Part shown: piece after piece, positions 47,110 through 59,759 of the stretch
Numbering within the stretch: the stretch's first letter is position 1
Layout: each line of letters begins with the position of its first letter
Source of the DNA: Camelus bactrianus
Lineage: Eukaryota; Chordata; Mammalia; Artiodactyla; Camelidae
Length of the DNA: 64,000 nucleotides
Assembly (NCBI RefSeq): GCF_048773025.1
Contig: NC_133547.1
Location: 39,957,004-40,021,003 of the forward strand
Direction: 5' to 3'
The notes under the pieces: generated by a model
The model's database searches: none
What the model was told of the DNA's origin: nothing
The model's input: the letters and a program-made list of their open reading frames with translations, nothing else
Program-made: the position numbers and the translations under genes

Positions 47110-47665
47110 TTGGTTTGGTTCCAGTTATCTATTACTGAATGACAAACCACTCCAAAATGGAGTGCTGTCACCTATCAACATTTCATTGTCCTCACAGATT
47201 CTGTGGGTCCATGAGGAGTGCTGAGAATTTTGGACAGAACTGAGGGAGGATGTCTTGTCTCTGCTCTACAACATCTGAGGCCTCAGCTGGGAAGACTCAG
47301 ATGACTGGGGGTGACTCAAATGGTTGGGGACTGAATAGCCTAGAGGCATCTTTACTCACCCGGTGCTTCACTAGAGGACTGGGCTCAGCAGGACCTGTTC
47401 CAGGGTGCCAACATGTGGCCTCCCCAACTTGGTGGCCTCAGGGGAGCTGGACTTCTTATCTGGAGGCTCAGGGCTCCAAGAGCGAATGTTCCCAGAGAAC
47501 AAGGTAGAAGCCACGCAGCCTTCTATGCCCGAGCCTCAGAAGTCACATTACTTCTCACTTTCCTCTTGTTTGAAGACAGCCCAATAGAAGAGAAGGGGTC
47601 ATAGACACCTAACACTTGGCAGGGAGAGAGTTGAAGAATTTGTCATATTTTAAAACCCTTATAGC
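47110..47665 (-). mobile_element. Solo LTR, ERVL-type (MLT2/LTR16-like), fossil, antisense
   Basis: Begins with the reversed LTR end 'ccagttatctattactgaatgacaaacc', holds 'attctgtgggtcc' and 'tcagggctccaagagcgaatg', and ends 'gagagttgaagaatttgtc'. No internal genes seen. Old, well before camelid origins. Subfamily not resolved by eye. Confidence 0.5.
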
Positions 47666-48169
47666 TGGAGAGGCTAATGCCAGTTTCACTCACATTCCCC
47701 TGGTGAGAATGTAGTCACACGGCCCCTTCTAAGCGCACAGGGCTGGGAAACGCTGTCCCTAGTCAGACACTACGTGCCCAGCTTCAAGTCCGTTGTAAAG
47801 GAAGAGGGAGAATGGATTTGGGTGGACCGTTTTCAGTCTGCCACGGTCAACTCCTCTGGCCACCAAGAATGTGTGTACCCCTCTTCCTCTTCCCAAACGC
47901 AACACAGATCTCAGGGAAAAACTGAGCTTCCATTGACTGAATCCTCAACTGCCTGTTTGTTGAACAACTAACAGATGATTGATTGGATGTTTGCAGAGCC
48001 TCTGTGTCCACTCATCCATTATGGACGTTCCATTTCTTCACCTAGAGCCTCGATGTCAGCTTGTTCTAAGTGAGGGGGCAAAATCAGATAGCTTATGGCT
48101 GGTTAGGAATGGAGAGAAATCCACTTTTCTCTTTATCTTGGTACTTAATTTGGTCTATTCATAGAGTAG

Positions 48170-49190
48170 GGACATCAATAATTGTTAATCAAAAAGAATG
48201 TCTATCTCACTCTGCATCTAAACTTAATTCCAGATGGAGTAAAGATTCAAATGTTAAAAAAAAAAAGCCCATGAAACGCTAGGGTTCAAAAGGGATAAGA
48301 GCAGGCAGCTTACAGAAGAAAATAAACAAAAGGCCAACAGGGGGATGAAAAGACGTGTTCTTGAGGATGTAGGGAAACAGAAACTCTCACATGCTGTTTG
48401 TTGATGTTTGAGTTGATCATTTTTTAGAGGGGGGGTTTGGCAATATCTTTCAAGGTGTCAAATGCTCAATACTTTTTAACCTAGAAACTCTATTTTTAGG
48501 TCTCTCTTCTATAGATACACAGTATGCCTACAAAGGAGCAAAACTATATGTCAAGGATGTTCAGTGGAGGCTTGTTTAGAATAGCTCAGGAGCTGGAAAC
48601 CACCTAAATACCCATGCATGGGAAACTATTAAATAAAGTAGAATCTCATGCAGCTGTTAAAAAGAACACAGCAGATTTAGCAGTACTAACATGGAAAAAG
48701 GTCCAAGAAACAGCGATCACTGGGAGCAAAAGGCACACTGGAGAACATGATGCAGAGTGTAAGTTCAGATGTATAAAGAAAGAAAACAAGCCAGTATAGT
48801 TCATATGTATCTTAAAAATACCTGGAAAGATTCACAGAAAGCTTTAACAATGATTACTTTAGGGGGAGTGAGTTTCAGGCTGAGGATGGTGGGAAGATTT
48901 TTAGTTTTTGCTTTATATTCTTCTCCACTATATGGATTGTTTTATAACACATATATATCACTTTTATAGGAGAATCAAATTCAGAATAGTGATTACCTCT
49001 AGAGAAGGGCAGGGCATAGGAGAGATGTCATATTGAAATGGTTAAAAAGGTAAGTTTTGTGTTAGTATATTTTATCGCAACAAGAAGAAAAAAAAATTCT
49101 GGCCATCAGTTAAGAATTGATAAAGCTGGTAGGTGAGTACGGGGTGTTCGCTATATAATTCCCTGTGCTTTTTCCAAATTTTTGAAACAT
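48170..49190 (+). mobile_element. Old L1M 3' region
   Basis: 'ccacctaaatacccatgcatgggaaactattaaataaag', 'gaatctcatgcagctgttaaaaag', and a 3' UTR with 'ttactttagggggagtgag'. Frames are broken. Between the LTR at 47665 and this element nothing else is seen. Confidence 0.75.
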
Positions 49191-49194
49191 TTCA

Positions 49195-51680
49195 CAACTT
49201 CAGAAAAAAAAAGTTTTTTCTCATTCAAGGCAGCAAGATAAATGAAAAAGAAATGAGAAAAATGAAGCAAAAGGAAAATACAGGCAGTAAATGAACCACT
49301 TTAGAGCCCACACTTTTTATAAGCAACTCGGTAAGTTCCGCCACAGTCTCATCGGAGAGGTGGAAACTTAATGTTTTCCATTTGGAGCTCTGGGATGCAC
49401 CTGAGATGGAGAAGCACAAAAAAACGGTGTTGCTCAGAAGAAGGAAATTTGCCACTGTGGCGCGGAGGCTGGAGTTGGAGGCAGCAAACCGTGGTGGGTG
49501 AACAGTTAGGAGGTGATTACAGGTGCGGGCAAGAGCTGGCAAGGACCCCGGCCATGGCCATGCGCGCTGTCATCTCTCGACCTGAAAAGCAGTAGGGGCA
49601 GCCCCGTCTCTCCTTCCCTCAGTTGTTTCCTTCTCTGCTCCTTCAGCTCCTGCCCCGAGAGCTGGGAACGCGGCAGCCCCCACTCCAGGCATGTGCACCC
49701 TTCTTTTCCCTCGGCCCCATCCCAACCCGGCAGGGCCTTAATCTGCTGCACCTGCAGTTCTTTGATCGTTTATGGTTTCCTTTCTTTTGAAAAACTGACC
49801 ACAGTGCCATCCTGACTTTGATGCTTTGAAAAACCCTCTTCCTGTGAACTTCAGATGCAGGTGATAAATAAAGGGTAGCAGCCTGTGGGTTTTACCAGGG
49901 GCCTTTGTTCTGGGCACGGAAGCAATGTCACAGGCAGGAAGAGGTGGGGTGAGGGCCTGGAGTCTGTCCTTAAGGGTCTGAGGGCTGTCCCCTGCAGGGC
50001 CCGGACACCCAGGGACAGGTAGCTGCCCAGCTGCCCTGGTTGCCCTGTGAGGTGGTGCATCCCTCCCTGTTGGTGCCAGGGTCCCACCTAAATGACACGT
50101 GTCTGGGGTGCCTGGGAGGACTTGCACAGGGTGAAGTGGACCAGTGCTGCCATGTCCCCTTCTCACTGGGTGCGTGATTCCAGGGGGGGTGGTCTGCTCC
50201 TCCACCCACCTCGGCTATCCTGAGTGCGGACCCTGTGCTGCGACAGGCCTGCTGCTGCTTCTCTCCAGAGGGTCTCAGAGGCCAGGAACTGCCCTTCCCA
50301 CGTCTATAGGCCACACATGTGCGCACTCAAACACGCCCCTTGGGCCCCTGCAGTTTCTGGGTTCCAGTCCTGGCAGGGCCTCCAAGACCAGCTAAGCAAG
50401 CCTCTCATCAGTGCATTGTTCAGATGTCCAGGGTGTCTGGCTCCTTAGTGGCCCCAATTTTGTGTTCTCGTTGCTGACCCTTGGAAACCAAGTGCATGGG
50501 CAGCTGGCCAATGCACAATGCACACGGGGCTCCAAGCTGGCATCCTTCATCATCAAATTTCAAATTCAGAACAATGTAAGCATGCTCACTGTTCTTTTTC
50601 ACAGAGACAGAATCTGAGGCCCAGGAATGCTGAGCGGCTGGTCCAGAGTCCCTAGCTGGGAAAGGGGGGCGTTGGGACTGAGTCTCTTCTCTCTTTCAGG
50701 TCTGCTCCCCTGCTTCTCCACCCTACTCTGTGCCCCAGAGGCTGACCTGTGGGATTGCTTTGATGGGTACCCTCACTCTCTGCCTTGACCAGCAGGGACC
50801 ACCGCCAGCGTATGGGAGGCAGAAAGGAGAGTGAGGAGGCACTTATTCCCCCTGAGGCCCCCCGTGGGTTCGCCACAGTCTGGCTGCACCCCTCAACTGA
50901 GGCCGCAGATCTGTTCAATCAGCCTTTCCTCTCAGAGCACCTCTGGTCACCTCCCCAGGCCTAGCAGTGGAAGAGACAGCAGCTGTTGGTCCAGGTTCTT
51001 GCGGTCCTTTCCTACACCCTGGCCTTACCTTTGCAAAGAATCTCTTCATTGCATGCTCCTCAAATGGTCCAATTGGAGTATGTTGCCTGCTTCCTGCTGG
51101 GACTCTGCCTGATCCACACCATCCTGCCAGCTTATCAGCAAGGCCCCCGGATCTGCTGAGTCATCACAAGTTGCAGCTGGGCCCTTGGTGGTGGGGGGGG
51201 CAGGGGGTGGAGTCTGGGGGCTTAATTCCTGCTCTTCTCTCTGCCTCTGCTCATACCGTCACCCCTCCCCTATCTGCCTGCTTTGCCTCCAACCCCCACC
51301 TGCCATTCTTCCCCGCCAGATGTCTGGGGACGTTCAAGGGATGAGAGTAACAGCTAAGCAACTTTCACCCCTACCCCGTCCACACGTGATGCATCCAGGA
51401 AGTGATGCTCCAGGTCTTCAGCATCACAGACCAGTCAGACCCTGAGTCCTTGGGACAAGGCATCTTGGAAGCCAGTGCAGGGAAACAGGATGATTTCACA
51501 TTGCTGGAAGAAGCCCCTTCCCTGGGGACCTTCGACCAGGAACGCTCACCCACTCACCCACTCACCCACCCACTCACTCACTCACAACACAGACAGGCTG
51601 ACTCCCTACCAGGCCCGCCCCCGAGGGACCTGTGTGTCACTTCCTCAAGGAGACTGACCCTGGCCCTTGGCCGAGGCTGG
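49195..51680. other. Intergenic, no gene recognised
   Basis: GC-rich from about 49400. A MIR-like antisense scrap lies near 50600-50660, a G-run (GGTGGGGGGGGCAGGGGGTGG) at about 51191-51211, and (CACT)n repeats at 51545-51590. No gene recognised. Confidence 0.4.
51545..51590 (+). repeat. (CACTCACC)n short tandem repeat
   Basis: Alternating CACTCACC and CACT units. Confidence 0.8.
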
Positions 51681-51689
51681 CTCTCCCAC

Positions 51690-51895
51690 TACATGCTCCC
51701 AGCTCATCTCATCCCTCCTGGTTTTATAACCCTTGTCACACCGACATCCCTCGTCCTTTGTCCACATACTTCACCTCTCCATCCTCTTAGTAAAAGCAGG
51801 TCCTGTGTCTGTGCTGCTGACCGCTGTAACACCAACACCTGGCACGGCGCAGGCCACATGGTAGGGGTTCAGCAAATTATTGAATTGAAATGGAG
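51690..51895 (+). mobile_element. L2 LINE 3' end
   Basis: 'aaaagcaggtcctgtgtctgtg', 'caacacctggcacggcgcaggcc', 'ggttcagcaaattattgaattgaa' is the L2 terminus in sense orientation. Confidence 0.65.
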
Positions 51896-51989
51896 AAGTG
51901 ATATTTCAATCAATACCGTGCAGATTACCTCTCTTGTAACTAGGTGGTCACTGAGACAACAATGACCAGCATGGCAGGCTGGATCCTGG

Positions 51990-52130
51990 ATAGAATATCA
52001 GCCTGAGGAGGCTGGAGGCTGGGCTCTGGTCCCTGCTGGGCCTTCTACTAATTTGGGGACTCTGATCAGTCTCTGAGCTTCAGGTTTCTCATCTGTGAGA
52101 CGGGGATAATACTATCATTAGTGTTTCCAC
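51990..52130 (+). mobile_element. MIR SINE, sense
   Basis: 'ctgggctctggtccctgctgggccttctactaatttgggg', 'tctcatctgtgagacggggataata'. Confidence 0.65.
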
Positions 52131-52134
52131 TGCT

Positions 52135-52680
52135 TCATACAAATGATCATAAACGTAAAAACTTAAAACACCACATATTTGTTATTCACAGTGTCCGTGG
52201 GTCAGGAGTCTGGGCACAGCTAAGCTGGCATCTCATCTGGAGGCTCTAATGGGGATGAGTTCACTAATAGTCTCACACAGGTCATTGGCAGAATTCATCT
52301 CCTTGTGGTTAAAGGGTTGAGATCTTGCTGGTTGTCAGCTGGGGCTGCTCTTGGTCTCTAGAGGCCACCCACAGTTCCTTGCCACAGGCCCTTTCACAAC
52401 ATGAGGTCTTCCATCTTCAAAGTCAGCGAGAGAGGGAGTCCCTAGCACCAGTTTGCTGGCAAGACTGTGTCTTTATAACATGTTGTGATCAGGGAAGGGA
52501 CATCCCACCACCTTTGCCATTACTGGTTAGATACTGACATACTGGTTATTCCATTGGTTAGAAACAAGTCTTAGGTCCTGTCATACCCTAGTGGGAGGGG
52601 ATTATACAGAGGCATGAACACGAGGATGTACGGGTCATGGGGGTCACCTTAGAATCTCTCTTCTACAATACTAGTCTGTA
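52135..52680 (-). mobile_element. Solo LTR, ERVL-type, fossil, antisense
   Basis: Reads 'tattcacagtgtccgtgggtcaggagtctgggcacagc', 'cacaacatgaggtcttcc', 'gttgtgatcagggaagggacatcccaccacc', the same LTR class as 47110-47665. It directly follows a MIR. No internal genes. Confidence 0.5.
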
Positions 52681-52999
52681 TCTCATAGAATTCTCGAGAG
52701 AGTTAAGTGAAAGAAAGCACAGAAGCACTCCACACAGTGCCTGGCACTTAGTGAGAACTCAGCCAATGCCATAAAAGGCAGCTAGGAGCAGCTGTCTCTT
52801 CTTTGGCCCACTTTGAAATGGGAAATGTTGGTCCACAGTTGGTCTCCAGACCCCACCATGCCCTATTGCTTCCACCAGGCTGCTTCAGCCATTTATATCA
52901 TCTGTCTGGATCTTGAAGGCAGTTGAATTTTCCATGTGGTATTAACTAGTTCAATCAATAGTTGTCCTTACTATTGTAGTTAAAAGTTTGTAGATGCTA

Positions 53000-53199
53000 A
53001 CTAGTTGTAGAGACTAACTACTATATATAAAATAGATTAAAAAAAAATGTCCTACTGTATAGCACAGAGAACTATATTCAATATCTTATAATGGCCTATA
53101 ATGAAAAAGAATATGAAAAGGAACATATATAACTGAATTACTATGATGCACACCAGAAATTAACACAACATTGTAAATCGACCATACTTCAATTAAAAA
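53000..53199 (+). mobile_element. L1 3' terminus, about 200 bp
   Basis: 'cctactgtatagcacagagaactatattcaatatc', 'cataactgaattactatgatgcacaccagaaattaacacaacattgtaaatcg' then poly(A): the same cetartiodactyl L1 end as in 14137-14323. Probable target duplications AAAAGTTTGTAGATG (52981-52995) and AAAAGTTCTTAGAAG (about 53199-53213). Confidence 0.8.
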
Positions 53200-53709
53200 A
53201 AAAAGTTCTTAGAAGATAAGCTCTGTATCCTACTAATTTTTTCTAGCCTCTGGTGCTTAGCTTGTTGGGCTTGGGATGTGGAATTTGGTGTGAATGCTTC
53301 TCAAGTGTTGAGCCACAAAAGTAACCAGAATGATTTGGGTCCAGCACCATTGCCCCAGAGGGCAGGTTGTGGCTGGTGGGGAGGGAGGGAACAGGAGCCA
53401 GCTGGATGGACAAGTCAGGAAGGATAAGTAGATACCTGTGTCAGGTCCTGCTCTGGGAATCTCCCCATGTTTGCCCACCTTCCTCCACCCCAGACCTTCT
53501 TCCCTTCTTAGTGTTCAACTCCACCCCACCTCACCACCCCTGCCCACTCCAAGCAGGGTCTCCTTGGGATCTGGGTGTGGTGAGCCCTGCCAGTTTTAAT
53601 GGAGGAAGAAAAGATGGATTCCTTCAGAGACGTAGACCATCTGGGCTGGGAAGAGCCTTAGATCCCTGGGAAGGAGTGAACAACTATTTTTAGGATGCGG
53701 GATGAGGGC

Positions 53710-53885
53710 TCAAGTCTATCGAGCGCCTACTTCTTCCATATTTCATTTCCTCTGTCATTTCAGTCTTCAGAGTAGATAAATTAAAGCCCAGAGAGGGAAA
53801 GAGGCTTCCTCTGGTCACACAGCTGCTGGGTGGCAGAGTTAGAACAGAGCCTAGGTATCCTGAGCTGCTGGTCCAGGGTCTTCTT
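53710..53885 (-). mobile_element. MIR SINE, antisense
   Basis: 'tcgagcgcctacttcttcc', 'aattaaagcccagagagggaaagagg', 'ctggtcacacagctgctgggtggcagagttag'. Confidence 0.65.
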
Positions 53886-53889
53886 TGGA

Positions 53890-54835
53890 TGACGCCTCAC
53901 CCTCCAGGGTCCATGGGCCCCCTGGTGTTGCTGGGGCACACTTGGCCCTAGCCCAGTTCTCTCTACAGAGCGCTGTCTCCCCACCCTCCATTCTGCCTTC
54001 CCCCTACTCCTGCTTCCAGCACTTTCTCCAGCATCCTGTTGACTCGGCACCACCTTGCTCATCCTCAGCCTGGCACAGAACTGATCACACAGCCCATCCA
54101 GACCCTAAGCATAGATACTCTTTGCCAGCAGGGGCAGAATCAGTTTGAGGGTCACACATCTGGGCAGCTGATGCCCAACTCTGATCTGTAGAAGACAAAC
54201 CAGAGGAATCATTTCTGTCATCTCTGGGCAGAGCCAAGGCCCTGAGGGCTGGAGTCTCTCAGAGAGGCAGAAGGCTCATCTCAGCTGTGGGAGGGGTGGT
54301 GATGGTGGTGAGGGACGGTCCCTCACCTTCCTCAGGTAGAAAAGTGGAGGCCAGAAGCCCAGAGGCAGTAGCTCAGGGGCCAGGACTGTAAGGGCCTGTG
54401 AAAGTCTGAAACATTCCTAAGTCCTTCATGTGGGATGCTTTGTTATCCCTTCTGCTTTGTCTGAAGGAGTGGGTGATGAGCCCCTTCAAAAGCATGACTT
54501 GAGGGTGGAAAAGGAAGGAGAGCTGGGCATCTGTGTCCCTTTTGCACAGATTAGGCATGGGGAGGGCTGAGGGCTGGGGCCAAGAGAAACTAGCTGTGTC
54601 CTGCAGACGGGAGGCCACCTGGGCCTGAGCCAGGGCTGTGCTGGGACTTTGTTAGCACTGGGAGCTGCTGCGAGGGCTCAGATGGGCTGGCATTACTCGA
54701 AGTCAGGCCTGTTCCAAGAAAACTCTCTGAAACTGATCAGTGACCCAGGGGAAGAACATCCTAAAAACTAATTTTACTTCCTTTCAAAAGTTACAGGCTG
54801 CCCAGGGGAGGCAACTAGGAAAGGAGAAAGCATAC
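53890..54835. other. Intergenic, no gene recognised
   Basis: Nothing recognised. Confidence 0.4.
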
Positions 54836-54954
54836 AACAGACACACACACACATACACACACCCCTACACCCCTGTCCCTCCCCTACCAGGAATATGGGC
54901 TGCAGACCCCTCACCTCCCTGGGCCTGTGCCATGGAACACACATGGTCCTGAAG

Positions 54955-55345
54955 AATCACACGAAGCCCACCCAGTCACACACAGCCACCCACAAACACA
55001 CTCCATCACACACCGCGGCCATCAGCAGCACACAGCCACGTAGTCACACATAACCACAGGCGAGCAGGCCCTCACAGGCCGTAACATACAAGCACATGAA
55101 ACCACCCACACCGTGCACGGTGGGACTTAACCACATCCATTCACACTCACACCGTTCATCTGCGTGTAATCGCACACAACTGCACTGTGATGGGGATTCT
55201 GAATCACACACGGCCACGCACAGACTCATACCACCCTACCCAACCACCAGCCACATTCAACCACACTCCTTGGCACACGAGAACACACAGTCGCAGGCAA
55301 CTGTGAACAACCACACGCCGTCACAGGCAATCCCACGGGACATGG
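54955..55345 (+). repeat. Degenerate CACA-rich minisatellite-like array
   Basis: About 390 bp in which variants of 'cacacagccac' and 'aaccacac' recur every 8 to 20 bases without a fixed period, with CpGs interspersed. Preceded at 54839-54875 by a purer (AC)n stretch. Frames stay open through it on both strands (55096-55350 plus, 55044-55229 minus), which the low-complexity composition explains. Confidence 0.75.
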
Positions 55346-55349
55346 AGTA

Positions 55350-56945
55350 ACAGGGCAGACCCTGAATAGTGCTTTGACACGAGCAGCAGGGGCAGGGGGC
55401 TGGGGGAGCCTTGTTCTCTGAAATGCGAGTGGGTGGGGGTGAGTGAGGGCCTGGTGGTGACTGCGTCAGGGACAGAGGCGTACACTCAGCCCCTAGACTG
55501 TCCACTTCCTGGTCATCCCTTCAGAGCAGCAGGAACTGGGAAGTTAGTCGGCTCTGCTTCCCGCCCAGCAGAGCATTCCTGGCTCCTGAGGCAGTGTCCG
55601 TGGCCTCCTCCCTCTAGCCTCCTGGGCTTCTGGCAGGAAGCTTGGACCGAAGGGGCCTGCAGTGAGTCAGCAGGAAAGGGCTCCGGGAATGCGGGTGGGT
55701 GACCAGTGCGGAGGCAGTTGCTAAAGCTTCTGAGGGAGGATCGGCTGCCATTCATCGTGCAAGGAGCTGCCCACTGGAGGTTACTTGCCCAGGGGAGAGA
55801 GGGTGACAGGCCCGGGACTCGGTGGTGATGGCCATTTCTCAGATAACCCTGGGTGCAAGGAAGCAGAGGTAAGGGGCCATGTTCCCCCAACAGACTGCAC
55901 TCGGGTCTCCCTTGTGGGCTCTGCCCCCACGTGGTCCTCAGCTGGGCCTGGCCCTCGGACAGCCCTGCGGCCTCAGCGCCCTAGCCCGCCCTCCACCATC
56001 ACTGACTCATTCACTGATTCAGCCATTCATGGAGCACGTGCCACACCAAGATGCAAAATCTGCGCCTTCCAATGAGGAAGGCCACCTGAAAGGTGGTCCC
56101 AGGGCAATGCGGATGTGTACGGTCAGATGCATACACCATAGTGTGGAAGCTGCTTGCAGCCCTCGACCTCCAGCCCCTCCAGCCACCCTCCAGGATGGCT
56201 GCTAACAGTGGTGCCCTTCCCGTAGGGTGTTCTGACCTCTGACCTCTCCCAAAAGGGGCAGGCAACACAGCCAGAAAAGCCCTTTCAGGAAAGGCACGGG
56301 TGGGCACAACTGTTAATAACAAAGGCATTTTCATTTTTCCAACAGTCAGTGAAAGACTTTTTCACTGAAGGACGAAATTTTAAATGCTGTGTCTGAAGGA
56401 AATCCTAAAATGATTTCCTGCCTCCTGCAGCCGGGCCGTGTCCCCACAAGCATTCCTCTTGCTGTCTCGCGGTTATTTTTACAAACTTCCGTTATCACCA
56501 GACCAGATGTGATTTTTCTCTTGGGCTAGAGTAGGCGGTCAGTCAGCACCTGTGGAAGGAACACCGCGAATGAGCCTGGACCTCTGGGCGGAAGGACTGG
56601 AAAGAGGTGGCAGAAGCGCAGAAGGCGATCTGCTATGGGGCGTGGGGTGCGGTCAGCACTGCGGGGGTCTGTCCCTTGCTCCCTGAACTCTTTTCAAGAG
56701 GAACGTGACTCTTCTTGCCTCCTCTGGGCACCACACCGCATCCTCCCAACATGTCTGAAGACTGCATCCCAGTCTCACTTCATCCCCCTTTCCTGGCTGT
56801 CCCTGACTGTGAAGACAAGCTCCATCCATGTTCCTGCTAATCCCTTCTCATTGCTCCATGGAAATGAGATGTTAACAAAAATCAGAACAGCAAGAAAGTT
56901 GCAGAGGTTCTGGAATCGCACACAGTTCTTCCAACTCTTTGAAAA
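55350..56945. other. Intergenic, no gene recognised
   Basis: GC-rich; a short antisense L2 scrap ('tcattcactgattcagccattcatgg') lies near 56005-56035. Confidence 0.4.
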
Positions 56946-56949
56946 AAAG

Positions 56950-57620
56950 AAAATTCATCCCTGCCGCACGTATCAAATACAATTATAAAAAATTCCAGAT
57001 AAGTGAAATATTTAAATGCAAAAACAAACCACAGAAGTCATGAAAAAACCTCGGGTGACCATTTTTTGTTATTTTAGGGTAAGACCTTTTTAGGCAGAAA
57101 ACCAGAAAAGCCTGATACATGGAACCACGTACAATTTGTAAAGTTCTGACAACAAAAGCTCTACGTACAAAGTCAAAACGCAAAGGACAAGCTGGGGAAA
57201 ATGTTTGCAACAGATTAAACAAAGGGTTTATAGCCCTAATCTACAAAGAGCTTTCACAAGTCAATAACAAAAAGACAACTCAATAGAAAAATGAACAAAG
57301 GCCACTAGCAGGTAATCCATGGAAGAGGAATTATAATTAGTAAGTATGTTCAAAGATATTATCATTTTAAAAATCAAATTAACTCTATTGAGATGGGACA
57401 CTTTAGAAAGATGGGTAATTTTTGGTACTTACTGACAAGAGGTGGGTTAATGGGCCTTTTAAGAGCCTGTATTGTTGGAAGGAGAAATGGGCAAAAACCT
57501 TTTTGGAGGGTAACTTAGCAATACCTATTAAAGTTTGACTTTGCCCTTTGACCCAACAGCTCTAGTTCTAGAAATTTGTCCTGGCATCTGGGTACATGCT
57601 CACACGTGGGGAGTCGGCGT
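56950..57620 (+). mobile_element. Old L1M ORF2 3' part
   Basis: 'gggtttatagccctaatctacaaagagctttcac', 'ggagggtaacttagcaatacc', 'gaccca' and 'gctctagttctagaaatttgtcc' in L1 order. Continues at 58615 after an interruption. Confidence 0.7.
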
Positions 57621-57879
57621 GAATTTGCTCCTCACACACTTGTGCTTGGGCTCTACCCACTCAGGATTCTATAGGCATCAGGATGTAGCATTTACACAGC
57701 CCAGAAAACCCACTTGTTTATCCCTAAGCAGGGCCACTTTGAGCCCCTCCACCCTTAAAGATGCTTGTGAACACCCATTGGCTATGTCCTCAGTTCCCAC
57801 TCCTCACTACTTCCCCTTTCCCAACCTCCTAATTTTTATTGGAAAAATCCCCCGACTTTGGAAAAGCCATCAGCTCTTC

Positions 57880-58345
57880 TGACCCCAGAGGGTTAAACCC
57901 TCTGGAAACCCTGGGGTGACAGGGCACATGATCTAGATTAAATCTGTCATGACAGTCCATCTCCCCACCACAGTGATTAGTTCAGTGGTGGACACGTGAC
58001 CTAAACTGGTCCAATCAGGGTGCATCTCAGGAGTTTTCCTGGGAAGAGTCTAGCACAGAGATTTTTCTTTTTCTGTGGATAGTGTCATGAATGAATATGG
58101 GCCCTGAACTGCTCTAGGTCTGTTCACTGCAAGGAGAAAAATGATTCTGTGGACAGAGCTAACCCACAGAGCAGGACTGAGCCAAAAGAACCTCAGAAAA
58201 ACAAAACCAGAGCCTGATGATATCGTGAACCTCTGGATCAAACCACACCTAAATTCCACTCAGCGCCTGGGCTTTTCTGATGCAGGAGACAATACATTCT
58301 CTCTATTGTCTAAGCCAGTAGGAGAGGAGATGTTTGTGAGTTTGC
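57880..58345 (+). mobile_element. Probable LTR fossil (ERVL/MaLR type), sense
   Basis: Carries 'agttcagtggtggacacgtgacctaaactggtccaatcaggg' and a tail with 'gagacaatacattctctctattgtctaagccag', the usual end of this LTR class. It lies between the two halves of an old L1. Family not resolved. Confidence 0.4.
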
Positions 58346-58614
58346 AGTGGAAGCTCCTCACAAACACAGAACCCCTCCCCCTCTCTGACAATCCATTTCC
58401 TTGTTTCTGTGAGGTTCAGCCTTGGAAAACAAAGACCTATTATTAAGTCTTCCTGGGAGCTAGGGAAGCCTTGACTTTTTTCACCCAAGGCTTGATTGCT
58501 TTGGTATGAGTTGGGGTGGTGTGTGAAGGGAAGAGAAAAATGCCTCCCCATCTTCGTGAGCCTCCTGTAGCAAAGCGAGCAAGCCAGATATTAGTACCTC
58601 ACTGAATTATCTCA

Positions 58615-58975
58615 CCATGTTTGTTTCAGCTGAAAAATCAGAAACAATCTAAATGCCCATCAGTAAGGAACTGCTCATGGTCCCTCCTCAGTGGCCTTTA
58701 GAAAGATGGAGGAAATGCTACATGTAGTGCCCTGAAAAGCACCAAGAGATACAATTTATTGAAAAAAAAAAAAAGGTTGAAGAACAGCGTAAGTAGTCTA
58801 ATTTCACTTTTGCTTTTAAAAATTATAAGTATATGGTTCTATCTGAGGAGAAAAAGGTCTAGAAGGAAGATCCCCTTATACAACAAATGTTTTATTATCT
58901 CTGGAGGCTGGGATTCTGAAGAATTAGCATCTGCTATTTTTTTCCATTTCTTCATCGAATTTTTAATAGTCCTGG
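58615..58975 (+). mobile_element. Old L1M 3' end, continuation of 56950-57620
   Basis: 'cagaaacaatctaaatgcccatcagtaaggaactgctcatgg' joins the ORF2 end to its 3' UTR ('aattataagtatatgg...'). Confidence 0.65.
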
Positions 58976-59254
58976 GATCTGGTCGATAGTTCCCTGTTTC
59001 CTTTTGTGGCGGTAACTGGAGGCCTCAAAGGAGCTGTCATTGCCTGAGTGTGCAGTCCAACCCCCCAACTCCTCCCAGAAGCTCCAAGACTGGCCTTTTT
59101 GCGGGTCCATACAAGCCACCTCCAGGATGGGCAGGACCTCAGGTCAGTGCTGTGTGCTCGGTTGTTCATACCCTGGTGTATGATGCCAGAGGGAGAGTGG
59201 CAGCACGCAGGGACTGAGTGGTGACCTGCTGTCTGATTTTGTTGGACAAAGACA

Positions 59255-59755
59255 TTGGCTTGGATAATACAGGATGAATAATGATCCTCAAAGATATCAG
59301 ATCCTCCTCCCTGGAATCTATAAATGTTACCTTATATGGAAAAAAGTTCTTAGCAGATGTAAGACTAAGTTAAGAATTCTGAGATAGAGGGATGCTTTGG
59401 GTTTATCAAGGTAGGTCCTAAATGCAATCACAAGTGTCCCCACAAGGGACAGGCAGAGGGAGATTTGGCACAGATAGAAGAGGAGAAGGCAATGTGACCA
59501 CAGAGGCAGAGGCTGGAAGGATGCAGCCACAAGCCAAGGGATGCCGGCAGCCATGGGACGCTGCAAGGGGCAGGGAACAGATTCTCCCTTAAAGTCTCTG
59601 GAGGGAGCATAACCCTACAGATACCTTGATTTGGGCCTAGTGATACTGCTTTTGGACTTCTGACCTCTAGGATTATGAGAGAATACATTTGTGTTGTGCT
59701 AAGCCACCAAGTTCATGACGATTTGTTCCAGCTGCCATAGGAAACTCATATAGCT
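59255..59755 (+). mobile_element. Solo LTR, MLT1 (MLT1C-like) of ERVL-MaLR, fossil, sense
   Basis: Follows MLT1 from 'gatcctcaaagatatcagatcctcctccctggaatc' through 'ggcagaggctggaaggatgcagccacaagccaaggg' to 'taagccaccaagttcatgacgatttgttccagctgccatagg'. About 500 bp, no internal genes, old. Confidence 0.75.
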
Positions 59756-59759
59756 TTAG

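Noticed and set aside
51545-51590. CRISPR-like regular repeats
   Set aside because: Simple CACT/CACTCACC units without spacers, in a vertebrate genome.
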